A stretch of 64,000 bases of DNA. Source: Saccharopolyspora phatthalungensis. GTDB lineage: Bacteria > Actinomycetota > Actinomycetes > Mycobacteriales > Pseudonocardiaceae. Positions 27,892 to 36,015 of this stretch are shown here, piece by piece (positions within the stretch are counted from its first letter, which is position 1; each line of letters starts with the position of its first letter). Under the pieces are notes generated by a model. That model was not told where the DNA came from. It saw only the letters and a list, made by a program, of their open reading frames with translations, and ran no database searches. The stretch spans positions 3,269,501 to 3,333,500 of the forward strand of contig NZ_JACHIW010000001.1 of NCBI RefSeq assembly GCF_014203395.1. Reading direction: 5' to 3'. The translations under genes and the position numbers were made by a program.

Positions 27892-28031
27892 CACCGTTCT
27901 TTATACCCGACTACTGCTGTCGGAAGACGTACCGGAAAACCGGACGAAAACGAAACACCCGGTTTCACGAATCCACCTGGAAACGCCAAGATGGGAAATG
28001 CAAGCTCTCTCGAAAGGACTTTGGCCGATGA
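27888..28031 (+). CDS. 47-residue basic Cys-containing protein
   Basis: It starts at the GTG of a GTGA overlap. The product includes FIPDYCCRKTYRKTGRKRN and HESTWKRQDGKCKLSRKDFG: many Lys and Arg and three Cys. It has no known family. Its stop overlaps the ATG of the next gene (ATGA), continuing the chain of coupled genes. It could be a small nucleic-acid-binding factor of the element. Confidence 0.45.
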   Translation: MTPFFIPDYCCRKTYRKTGRKRNTRFHESTWKRQDGKCKLSRKDFGR

Positions 28032-28170
28032 CTAACCCACTCGCTACTCAGACTCTCTCGCCGATCAACTCGGCGGTTAACCAACTGACCAATGCCGGTA
28101 TCAAGGTGCCTGCCGACCTGGTCCAGGCCCGTGACGTTGCCATGCGCACGCTGCGCCCGGTGCCTGCTAG
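28028..28170 (+). pseudogene. Element gene truncated by the IS insertion
   Basis: The ATG at 28028 has AAAGGA upstream and overlaps the previous stop. The frame encodes TNPLATQTLSPINSAVNQLT, then NAGIKVPADLVQARDVAMRTLRPVPAS, about 47 residues, and then enters the left end of the IS701-type element at 28171. The rest of the gene is not found on the other side of the IS. The native product is therefore unknown. Confidence 0.65.
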
Positions 28171-28193
28171 TACTCCAGCTGGATTTCGTGATC
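28171..28193 (+). repeat. Left terminal inverted repeat of the IS
   Basis: The first 23 bases, starting TACTCCAG and ending TGATC, match the reverse complement of the right end at about 17 of 23 positions. Confidence 0.8.
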
Positions 28194-28224
28194 TTGTCTG
28201 GTCAGACGGGGCGTCGAGACGGGT

Positions 28225-28282
28225 GCGGCCACCAGTGATCATCGGGTGTTGTGTGGACAAACGAAGATCACGTGGTGGCCGC
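28225..28282. repeat. Subterminal inverted repeat spanning the transposase start
   Basis: GCGGCCACCAGTGATC (28225-28240) pairs with GATCACGTGGTGGCCGC (28266-28282), with one unpaired base. The loop holds the proposed GTG start. Transcription entering from outside would fold this stem and hide the start, a known way for insertion sequences to prevent activation by read-through. Confidence 0.6.
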
Positions 28283-29564
28283 AGGTCACAGGGTAGACCC
28301 TGCGGTGTGGCGGGAGTCGTTCGAGTCGTTGATGGCGGGGGTGGCGGGGCGGTTCACGCGGGTGGAGCTGCGTCGACGGGTGCGGGCGTTCGTGCTCGGG
28401 TTGTTGTCGGACCTGCCTCGTAAGAACTGCTGGGGCATTGCCGAGCACGCCGGTGATGTCACTCCGGATGGCATGCAGCATCTGCTGTCGCGGGCGGTGT
28501 GGGATGCCGATGCCGTGCGTGATGACATCCGCCGGATCGCGGTCCAGCGTTTGGGAACCAGCGAGGCGATGCTGGTGGTCGATGAGACCGGTGACCTGAA
28601 GAAGGGCACGAAAACCGTTGGTGTGCAACGTCAATACGCCGGTACGGCGGGGCGGATCGAGAACGCGCAGGTGGGGGTGTTCGTCACGTATGCGTCCACG
28701 GCCGGGCACACGTTGGTCGACCGGGAGCTCTACCTACCGCAGAGCTGGACCGGTGATCCTGCCAGGTGCGCCGCGGCCGGGGTTCCGGCCGGCACCACGT
28801 TCGCCACGAAACCGCAGCTGGCTACACGAATGATCGGCCGTGCGCTGGATGCCGGGGTCGCCGCCCGCTGGGTGGCCGGTGACGAGGTCTATGGCGCCGA
28901 TCCCCGGCTGCGCGCCGAACTGGAGGCCCGCGAGGTGGGTTATGTGCTCGCCGTCGCCTGCGATGCGCCGATCACCACAGCGGCGGGAACGTTGCGGGCC
29001 GATGCCGTGGCCGGAATGGTGCCGAGCAGGGCGTGGCAACGCATTTCATGCGGAACCGGCGCGAAGGGACACCGGTACTACGACTGGGCCTGGGTTGATA
29101 TCCACGCCCCTGATCCGGGCGGACACCGGTGGTTGCTCCTCCGCCGTCACCGGCGCACCGGCGAGCTGGCCTTCTACCGCTGCCATCACCCGCACCCGGT
29201 TTCCCTGGACACGTTGGTGCGCGTGGCGGGCCGACGCTGGACGATCGAGCAGTCGTTTCAGACTGCGAAGGGCCAAACCGGGCTGGACCAGCACCAGGTC
29301 CGCACCTGGACCTCCTGGTACCGGTGGATAACCCTCGTGCTGCTCGCACACCTGTTCCTGGCCATCCTCACCGCCACCGCAAGAGTCGGTCCCGCCGGGA
29401 TGATCCCGTTGACACTCAACGAAATCCGGCACCTGTTCAATGCACTGATCATCGAACCGGCACGATCCACCATCAACCATCTGCAGTGGTCCCACTGGCG
29501 ACGACGGCACCAATACCGCGCCCGACAAGCCCACTACCAGCGACAACAACGGCATGAACCATGA
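28251..29564 (+). CDS. IS701-family DDE transposase
   Basis: This is a 437-aa transposase. The acidic triad is visible: the first Asp in MLVVDETGDLKKGTKTVGV, the second in WVAGDEVYGADP, and the Glu in WTIEQSFQTAKGQTGLDQHQVR. RxYxGTAGRIENAQVG and WYRWITLVLLAHLFLAI are typical of the IS701/IS4-like group. The GTG at 28251 is the furthest start and has no clear ribosome site. The internal GTGs at 28272 or 28275 could serve. The frame is intact, so the enzyme may be active. Confidence 0.9.
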   Translation: MWTNEDHVVAAGHRVDPAVWRESFESLMAGVAGRFTRVELRRRVRAFVLGLLSDLPRKNCWGIAEHAGDVTPDGMQHLLSRAVWDADAVRDDIRRIAVQRLGTSEAMLVVDETGDLKKGTKTVGVQRQYAGTAGRIENAQVGVFVTYASTAGHTLVDRELYLPQSWTGDPARCAAAGVPAGTTFATKPQLATRMIGRALDAGVAARWVAGDEVYGADPRLRAELEAREVGYVLAVACDAPITTAAGTLRADAVAGMVPSRAWQRISCGTGAKGHRYYDWAWVDIHAPDPGGHRWLLLRRHRRTGELAFYRCHHPHPVSLDTLVRVAGRRWTIEQSFQTAKGQTGLDQHQVRTWTSWYRWITLVLLAHLFLAILTATARVGPAGMIPLTLNEIRHLFNALIIEPARSTINHLQWSHWRRRHQYRARQAHYQRQQRHEP

Positions 29565-29565
29565 C

Positions 29566-29588
29566 GATCAAGATCTACGACTGGAGTA
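29566..29588 (-). repeat. Right terminal inverted repeat of the IS
   Basis: The last 23 bases end CTGGAGTA and mirror the left end imperfectly. The flanking bases are CTAA. Confidence 0.8.
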
Positions 29589-29653
29589 CTAATTCTCTCA
29601 CTTCCGTCTGATCGTCCCGGTACGATCTCCGCTAACTTGGGAGGTGTACTGGG

Positions 29654-30304
29654 GTGCAATCAGTCGGCTATTGGGAAGCCTGGTCGTTGTGGTGGTCCGG
29701 CACAAAGTTGGAAGACTTCGCTATGTGGGGACTTCCGATGCTGTGGTGGGCACGTATCGGGAAGTGCCTTCAGTTTGCCGGTACGGCAATTGTAATTCTC
29801 GACCTTGTAGGGCCTGAACGCCTACGAGCTCTGAGAAACAAGGGTGATAAATACGCAGAGAAGGCTAGGCGTTACGTGAGGAATCTCGATGAGTCTAGTT
29901 ACGGGTATCCCGAGGGGGCGACGCCAGGGGAACGCCAATTGATTGCAGAGCGCCGCGCGAAGATCGACTATTACTACAACAGGTATTTTATAATCTTCTT
30001 TTGTTACGTTGTTCCGACGGTAGGTGTACTATACGTTGGTGGAAAATATTTCAATGAACTGGTTTCCGGCTATCCGGATTGGCTCATTCATATTGCAGGA
30101 TGGCTGTTCCTGTTAGTGGTCGCAATACTGATTCTTTGGGTGATATTTGGGGCAACTCTGTATCTTCCTGTCTTAATACTCAGAGTGCCTTCGGTAGTCT
30201 CTGAGTGGTTATTTGGAGCGGGAAAAAAGCAGGGTCATCCGATTAGGGTCGCAGCTTTCCTTGCAATTGTGGTCGGCTTCCACTTGGACTTGCTTGGATC
30301 GTAG
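29654..30304 (+). CDS. Polytopic membrane protein of the element, unknown function
   Basis: This 216-aa protein starts at GTG 29654 with GGGAGG upstream. Hydrophobic segments lie near residues 25-50 (LPMLWWARIGKCLQFAGTAIVILDLV), 112-130 (YFIIFFCYVVPTVGVLYVGG), 143-178 (IHIAGWLFLLVVAILILWVIFGATLYLPVLIL) and the C-terminus. A charged loop, RALRNKGDKYAEKARRYVRNL, separates the first two. Many AT-ending codons (TTT, ATT, TAT) set it apart from the chromosomal genes and mark foreign origin. It has no neighbour of known function on its strand. It ends in TAG, so TAG is a genuine stop in this element. Confidence 0.7.
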   Translation: MQSVGYWEAWSLWWSGTKLEDFAMWGLPMLWWARIGKCLQFAGTAIVILDLVGPERLRALRNKGDKYAEKARRYVRNLDESSYGYPEGATPGERQLIAERRAKIDYYYNRYFIIFFCYVVPTVGVLYVGGKYFNELVSGYPDWLIHIAGWLFLLVVAILILWVIFGATLYLPVLILRVPSVVSEWLFGAGKKQGHPIRVAAFLAIVVGFHLDLLGS

Positions 30305-30313
30305 GAAAAACAA

Positions 30314-30337
30314 AACCCCTCCCATGTGGGAGGGGTT
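30314..30337. terminator. Bidirectional terminator between convergent element genes
   Basis: AACCCCTCCCA and TGGGAGGGGTT form a perfect stem. On the reverse strand it is followed by TTGTTTTT, so it mainly ends the reverse operon 30376-32929, and it also follows the membrane-protein gene on the forward strand. Confidence 0.8.
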
Positions 30338-30375
30338 ACAGCTAGGTTCGTGTGGTCCTTTGTTGTCTGACTAAT

Positions 30376-30450
30376 TCACATACGCTTGCTACATTTGGTA
30401 CACCTCCAGATGCCATCAGCGTCGGGTTGGTAAGTGTGGTCACATGCCAT
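30376..30450 (-). CDS. 24-residue zinc-ribbon miniprotein
   Basis: The ATG at 30450 lies inside the end of the upstream 110-aa gene and has GAGGG upstream. The product starts MACDHTYQPDADGIW and ends RCTKCSKRM, giving one C-x-H pair near the N-terminus and one CxxC pair: a minimal zinc-ribbon knuckle. It is the last gene before the reverse-strand terminator. Such tiny Cys proteins occur in actinobacterial phages and plasmids, but no role is established. Confidence 0.6.
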   Translation of the reverse strand: MACDHTYQPDADGIWRCTKCSKRM

Positions 30451-30772
30451 GATTTACTGCCCTCCCAGCGCGGTCGTGTACATTGACTAGCGTCGGGTTG
30501 TTCCTCACCCACGTATTGACCGCGTTGACGAAATATCGATCCTCGGACCAATAACTTGGGTTAACCGGGATCGTGGCTAGCCACGTGTGCTTATCGTCGT
30601 GAGGGTTTTCGCCGGGCCGGTCCTGGATTTCGTATGTCCGTGGTGCTTTGATGATGACGAACGATTTACCTTCGCAGACGTACCCGCGCTTCACTGCGAT
30701 GTGGGATTCCCCTTGAATCCATCGGAATGTGCAGCCATAGTCGTAGTGGCGGCTGATTGGCTTCTGTGGCAT
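30440..30772 (-). CDS. Hypothetical protein of the element
   Basis: This 110-aa protein has no recognised family. It begins PQKPISRHYDYGCTFRWIQG and contains beta-rich stretches (SHIAVKRGYVCEGKSFVIIK) and a C-terminal WVRNNPTLVNVHDRAG. The ATG overlaps the stop of the preceding short frame by one base (TGATG), which indicates translational coupling. It overlaps the zinc-ribbon miniprotein gene by 11 bases. Confidence 0.65.
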   Translation of the reverse strand: MPQKPISRHYDYGCTFRWIQGESHIAVKRGYVCEGKSFVIIKAPRTYEIQDRPGENPHDDKHTWLATIPVNPSYWSEDRYFVNAVNTWVRNNPTLVNVHDRAGRAVNHGM

Positions 30773-30867
30773 CAGTCGGATTCCCGGAGTAGTTCGGCCA
30801 GCGTCGTTAGCGCGTCTGCCAGCTTTTCCCGTTCGAGTTGGGAAACCCTGCCGCTGGGCAGGGGAGC
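30772..30867 (-). other. In-frame 31-codon extension after the TAG of the 142-aa gene
   Basis: Directly after the TAG at 30868-30870 the same frame stays open for 31 codons (APLPSGRVSQLEREKLADAL, TTLAELLRESD). It ends in a TGA that overlaps the next ATG by one base. The amphipathic-helix look and the coupled junction suggest real coding sequence. There is no ATG or GTG in it, so either the TAG is a recent nonsense mutation or a rare start (CTG) is used. Confidence 0.45.
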
Positions 30868-31296
30868 CTAGTTATTCGTCAGGCTCGCAGACGGTGACAA
30901 CGGCCGTATTAGAGTCGGCTGTGGCAGCTTTTCAGGCAGGAAGCACTCATTCGCCGGTACTTCGATACCGATAGGCGCATCAGGGTGTCCTGGTGCTGGA
31001 AGTGCAAGAATCGCCCGGAGAGTCCACAACGGGTTAGCGTGATACTGGTAGGTCACGTTCTGCGGGTTAAAGACTCCGGTATCGTCCAGCGTAGGAACCC
31101 TGTAGGCGGTCGCCTGGTGCTCACTGCGAAGAATGAACACATCAGCGCACGTCTGGTGCTTGAACATCGCTGCCATGATCTGAGGGCCTTCCTCAGGTCC
31201 CCAGCGGATCAGTGTCCAATGCCGTCTACGTAGCTCGCAGAGAAGGTCTTTCAGTTCGAGAGCGAATTCCCGTTCCGGGGCGGTCAGTGTCGCCAT
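30868..31296 (-). CDS. Hypothetical protein of the element, possibly shortened by a nonsense codon
   Basis: This 142-aa protein of no known family starts MATLTAPEREFALELKDLLC. Helical first third, then beta-rich middle (RRHWTLIRWGPEEGPQIMAA, TCADVFILRSEHQATAYRVP), ending in a Pro-rich tail. The ATG 31296 start leaves 40 bases to the XRE gene upstream. In-frame sequence upstream overlaps that gene and is not used here. The frame continues after its TAG for 31 codons, so the native protein may have been about 174 residues. Confidence 0.6.
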   Translation of the reverse strand: MATLTAPEREFALELKDLLCELRRRHWTLIRWGPEEGPQIMAAMFKHQTCADVFILRSEHQATAYRVPTLDDTGVFNPQNVTYQYHANPLWTLRAILALPAPGHPDAPIGIEVPANECFLPEKLPQPTLIRPLSPSASLTNN

Positions 31297-31336
31297 AGCC
31301 TTAACGGTAAAAGGCGACAGTACGCGCAGGCGAGTT

Positions 31337-32191
31337 TTAGTCTTGTGCTCGCATAAATTCGTCGGCGGCCGATTCGAAAATGCTTCTCGCGTCATCGCCG
31401 GATGCGGCACGTTCACGGAAGTGCTCGAACAGATTGAGGTGATACGTGATATCGCGGTAGTCGCGTAGCGCTACCTCTCCCGCGAAAATCTCGGTAAGCA
31501 CTAGTCGATCGTCGTAGACGACGAACACGTTTAGCGGCGAGGCATTCACTAATGCTGTGTTAGGGAGGATCGCTAGGTCTACGTTTGGCCGCTGGGAGAC
31601 ATCTACCATGTGCCGTAGCTGTTCGACCATGACGCTAGCTGATGCACGCTTGAGCCTTACGGCTTGCTCGGTGAGGAGGAAGTAGAACCGGCGAGATCCG
31701 TTGTTGAGCGTGCCTTGGCTATCTAGCCTCGCCTGTGCGGCGCGGTCAATGTCCCGAGCTGGCCTGCCTTCGACTCCGGGTGTGAGTACAGCACGCGCGT
31801 AGTCGCGTGTTTGGATTAGCCCGGAGGGGATAGCGGGTAAGAACTGGCGGATAACCGAGGCTGATTCTGTGAGTGCTTTGATCTCCGCTTGGCTGCGCCA
31901 GATCCCCAGCCTGGCGGATGACCGTAGCGACGTGTATTCGACGTTTGCTGAACGAGTGAGCGAAAGAAGTTCTTCCCTAGCATCAGGCGGCACGTCTAGC
32001 GCCGTCATGATGCGCTCTACGTCAGCGACGGACGGGAGAGTCCTACCGGATTCAATCCGGCTGATTTTCGACTGAGACATAGCAGCACGAACGGCCAGCC
32101 TCTCCCCAGAGAGCCCGGCCGCTTTGCGTAGCTGCCTCAGCGTGTCCGCAAGGTTCTTGCGTTGCTGCTGTTCTGTGTCAGGTTCGAGCAT
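31337..32191 (-). CDS. XRE-family regulator with DUF5753 domain
   Basis: This 284-aa protein has an N-terminal cro/cI helix-turn-helix (ERLAVRAAMSQSKISRIESGRTLPS, about residues 28-53). It is followed by a DUF5753 domain: IRQFLPAIPSGLIQTRDYARAVL, then VRLKRASASVMVEQLRHMVDVSQRPNVDLAILP and FEHFRERAASGDDARSIFE. This architecture is very common in actinomycetes, where it is usually next to a DUF397 partner and often tied to development or toxin-antitoxin-like behaviour. Here the partner is a DUF6879 gene that overlaps its start by 14 bases. Confidence 0.88.
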   Translation of the reverse strand: MLEPDTEQQQRKNLADTLRQLRKAAGLSGERLAVRAAMSQSKISRIESGRTLPSVADVERIMTALDVPPDAREELLSLTRSANVEYTSLRSSARLGIWRSQAEIKALTESASVIRQFLPAIPSGLIQTRDYARAVLTPGVEGRPARDIDRAAQARLDSQGTLNNGSRRFYFLLTEQAVRLKRASASVMVEQLRHMVDVSQRPNVDLAILPNTALVNASPLNVFVVYDDRLVLTEIFAGEVALRDYRDITYHLNLFEHFRERAASGDDARSIFESAADEFMRAQD

Positions 32192-32693
32192 TCCACTCGC
32201 TAAAGCTCACAGCGTGCGCTAGCGCTGTGGCCTGCCATTTGAGGTACTGGGTGAGGTCCGGATTTTCCCGCTGGTCGATGTTGAGCAGTGTTCCGTCAGG
32301 GTTGAAATTCAGGTCAACCACCAATGATTCATCGAACAACCAGAAATCGTGTGAAGGCAGATCGAGATCAAGGTCCGTCAGGTCCAAGATCCTGATGTCT
32401 TCCCCGGCCGCGATGTTGCCGGGGATGCCCCAGGCCAGTTGGTACCGCTGGTACTCGGTCAACGGCTGCCGAACGGTTCGGACACGTCCAATGGTTCGTC
32501 CAGAGGTCACGATCTCTCGGACGGTCTCATGCCAACCCGCGTTGTGGCCCTCGGGTTTCGACTCCCCTGCGCGCCAGCGGCGCAGGTTCTCTTGCTCCCT
32601 CGGCATGGTGTAGGTCGGTTGGCACTCGAACCGCCATGCGGACCGCTGGCAGTTGTCGAACCGGTCGCCGAACTGCTCGCCGGTCAAAATCAC
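32178..32693 (-). CDS. DUF6879 family protein
   Basis: This 171-aa protein matches, from memory, the DUF6879 type found beside XRE-DUF5753 regulators. It has EQFGDRFDNCQRSAWRFECQPTY at the N-terminus, RRWRAGESKPEGHNAGWHETV in the middle, and the acidic HDFWLFDESLVVDLNFNPDGTLL towards the end. Its start overlaps the stop of the small Cys protein (ATGA), and its stop overlaps the XRE start, so the three are translationally coupled. Its biochemical role is unknown. Confidence 0.8.
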   Translation of the reverse strand: MILTGEQFGDRFDNCQRSAWRFECQPTYTMPREQENLRRWRAGESKPEGHNAGWHETVREIVTSGRTIGRVRTVRQPLTEYQRYQLAWGIPGNIAAGEDIRILDLTDLDLDLPSHDFWLFDESLVVDLNFNPDGTLLNIDQRENPDLTQYLKWQATALAHAVSFSEWNART

Positions 32694-32929
32694 TTCAGTG
32701 TCTCCCTGAGCCGTTGAACGACGTCCGCGCTTACCCCGGACTCGACTAGCGCCGAAACCGCATTGAGGATGATCTCAGGGGGTAGTTCGACGGCCGTCTC
32801 ACCCTCTCCGAGTGTCAGGCCCTCAGCGCTGGTCACGTGGTCGCCCTGGACTACGGCCGTACCTCGGTCTGAGACGTACACGGTGGGGCATGTCTTGTCA
32901 TCGCAACCGGACACCTTGCGTAGCTTCAT
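32690..32929 (-). CDS. Small CxxxxC protein at the head of the regulatory cassette
   Basis: This 79-aa protein begins MKLRKVSGCDDKTCPTVYVS and continues DRGTAVVQGDHV. The pair of Cys four residues apart followed by PTVYVSDRGT is a pattern I associate with partners of DUF6879/XRE genes in actinomycetes. The second half (AVELPPEIILNAVSALVESG) is helical. The ATG at 32929 is preferred over a GTG two codons upstream. It is the first gene of the reverse operon, so a promoter should lie in 32930-33095. Confidence 0.7.
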   Translation of the reverse strand: MKLRKVSGCDDKTCPTVYVSDRGTAVVQGDHVTSAEGLTLGEGETAVELPPEIILNAVSALVESGVSADVVQRLRETLK

Positions 32930-33095
32930 GGTCACAGCGTTAGCGATCAGGCAGGGAGGATCAAGCTTCTCCCAGGGTCTAGTCGCGATCTCGCATAACT
33001 TGCCCCTGGTCGTACTAGACGCACAGCTGCCCCGGATGGTGTGTAAAACCGGTAACCGTGTACGCGAAATCGCCGCAGCTCCCCAGGACTGCGGC

Positions 33096-34499
<1,404 letters not shown>

Positions 34500-34603
34500 C
34501 TACGGGCCAACCCGATCACCTTCAAGCTGACGCTTTGATCGGAATTGCTCAAGATGATGCCCAACACACCGCCCGGCGCAGGGCGGGTGGTTGCGGGCGC
34601 CGA

Positions 34604-36001
34604 TCACCTCAAGGGGAGATTGAGCAGGGCGTTTTCGATGAGTTCCGGCATGCCGGGGTGGATCCAGTACTGGCCGCGGGCCATCGTCCGGGCGTCCAGG
34701 CCGAATTGCATCGCCTGGATCAGCGGCTGCAGCAGCGTCGGCGCCTGCGGGCCGATGATGTGGGCGCCGAGGAGCCGGCCGGTTTCGGGGTCGGCCAGGA
34801 GCTTGGCGAAGCCGGTGGTGTCCTCCATCGCCCAGCCGTAGGCGATGCCCGCGTAGTCCTGGGTCGACGTCACGTAGTCGATGCCGCTTTCCTGCGCCTC
34901 CTGCTCGGTGAGGCCCACTGCGGCGATCTGCGGTGCGGAGAAAACCGCGTGCGGTACGAACCGGTGGTCGGACTCGATCGGCTCGTCGGGGTGCAGCAGG
35001 TTGTGCTGCACCACGCGCATCTCGTGGTTGGCGACGTGCTTGAGCTCGTGCTCGGAGCTGACGTCACCCAGCGCCCAGACGCCGGCCACCGAGGTCAGCT
35101 GGGTGGCGTCGGTCTTGATCTTGCCGTCGGCGGTGAGCTCGAGCCCACCGGCGGTGGCGTCGAGCAGGTCGGAGTTGGGCACCCGCCCCACCGCGACGAG
35201 CACTGCCTCCGCTTCTAGCACCTCGGCGCCCTCCGGGCCCTCCAGGTGCAGGCGGGCGAGACCGTCTTCGCGCTCGACGGCGATCACCTTGCGGTTCAGC
35301 CGCAGGTCCCACCGCTGTGCCGCGAGTTCGGTGAACCGCGTCGATACGTCGACGTCTTCGGCGCGCAGCACCCGACCGGAGCGGCCGATCATGGTGACCT
35401 CGACGCCCAGGGCCGAGAACACGTGCGCGAACTCCGCGCCTACGAACCCGGTGCCCATGATGATCATCCGGCCGGGCAGCTCGTCGAGCCGCATCACCGA
35501 ATCGCTGGTGTAGTAGCCGACTTGGTCCAGGCCCGGGATGTCCGGGATCGCCGGGTGACCACCGGCGGCCACCACGATCCGGTCGGCGCTGATCGTCTCC
35601 GGCCCAGCGGCGGTGTCCACGGTCAGCTGCTTGACGCCGGTGAACCGGGCGAGGCCTTCGTAGAGGGTGACATTCGGGTTGTCTTCGGCGCGGTAGCGGC
35701 GGCCACCGGCCGAGATCTCGTCGATCCGGCCGAAGATCCGGTCCCGGATGTCGCGCCAGCGCACGTCGCGCAGTTCGAGGTCGACGCCGAGCTTCGCACC
35801 GCCCGCCGGGGCGCCGGCGACGTCAGCGGTGTGCACGAACATCTTCGTCGGGATGCAGCCGACGTTCAGGCAGGTGCCGCCGTAGGCGTCGTTGGGACCG
35901 ACACCCTTGTCGATCATGGCGACGTCCCAATCGGCGAACCGGTCGTCGATGATCGAGTTGCCGGAACCGGAACCGATGATGACTAGATCGAAGTGCCGCA
36001 C
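34604..36001 (-). CDS. mtr: Mycothione reductase
   Basis: Mtr reduces mycothiol disulfide with NADPH and FAD, keeping the main thiol of actinobacteria reduced. The 465-aa protein starts RHFDLVIIGSGSGNSIID (FAD site). It has the redox-active disulfide GGTCLNVGCIPTK around residue 40, the NADPH site IMGTGFVGAEFAHVFSALG, and the FAD-2 motif VAGVWALGDVSS. The C-terminal His-Glu pair is in WIHPGMPELIENAL. The sequence IDDRFADWDVAMIDKG is characteristic of Mtr rather than of glutathione or lipoamide enzymes. The GTG start 36001 has AGGA 8 bases before it. In mycobacteria the gene also lies near the cobalamin genes. Confidence 0.93.
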   Translation of the reverse strand: MRHFDLVIIGSGSGNSIIDDRFADWDVAMIDKGVGPNDAYGGTCLNVGCIPTKMFVHTADVAGAPAGGAKLGVDLELRDVRWRDIRDRIFGRIDEISAGGRRYRAEDNPNVTLYEGLARFTGVKQLTVDTAAGPETISADRIVVAAGGHPAIPDIPGLDQVGYYTSDSVMRLDELPGRMIIMGTGFVGAEFAHVFSALGVEVTMIGRSGRVLRAEDVDVSTRFTELAAQRWDLRLNRKVIAVEREDGLARLHLEGPEGAEVLEAEAVLVAVGRVPNSDLLDATAGGLELTADGKIKTDATQLTSVAGVWALGDVSSEHELKHVANHEMRVVQHNLLHPDEPIESDHRFVPHAVFSAPQIAAVGLTEQEAQESGIDYVTSTQDYAGIAYGWAMEDTTGFAKLLADPETGRLLGAHIIGPQAPTLLQPLIQAMQFGLDARTMARGQYWIHPGMPELIENALLNLPLR

Positions 36002-36015
36002 TGGTCCATCCTGCC

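Larger units (their letters stand above)
28171..29588 (+). mobile_element. IS701-family insertion sequence, 1418 bp
   Basis: The element is bounded by imperfect terminal inverted repeats that both begin TACTCCAG. It encodes one IS701-type transposase in the direct orientation. IS701-family members are known to duplicate a 4-bp YTAR target. Here the left flank is CTAG (28167-28170) and the right flank is CTAA (29589-29592). Each fits YTAR, but they differ from one another. This indicates that one side was changed after insertion, for example by deletion between two copies. Confidence 0.88.
24189..33095. mobile_element. Integrated genetic element, partly decayed; ends not resolved
   Basis: Between the MFS gene and gdhA lies a block with lower GC, looser codon use and no counterpart in the conserved gene order. 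It carries a serine integrase pseudogene at one end, an operon of very small genes, an IS701-type insertion, and an XRE/DUF5753-DUF6879 regulatory cassette at the other end. No replication or transfer gene is left. Direct repeats marking attL and attR were not found. The outer limits given are the flanking chromosomal stop codons. Confidence 0.75.

Noticed and set aside
24693..31296. Reassignment of TAG as a sense codon in the element, suggested by two interrupted frames.
   Set aside because: The element's membrane-protein gene ends properly at TAG (30302-30304) just before a terminator, and no suppressor tRNA is seen. Nonsense mutation is simpler.
24189..33095. A CRISPR array or known defence operon in the accessory region.
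   Set aside because: No regularly spaced repeats, cas genes, restriction enzymes, reverse transcriptase or other recognised defence genes are present.
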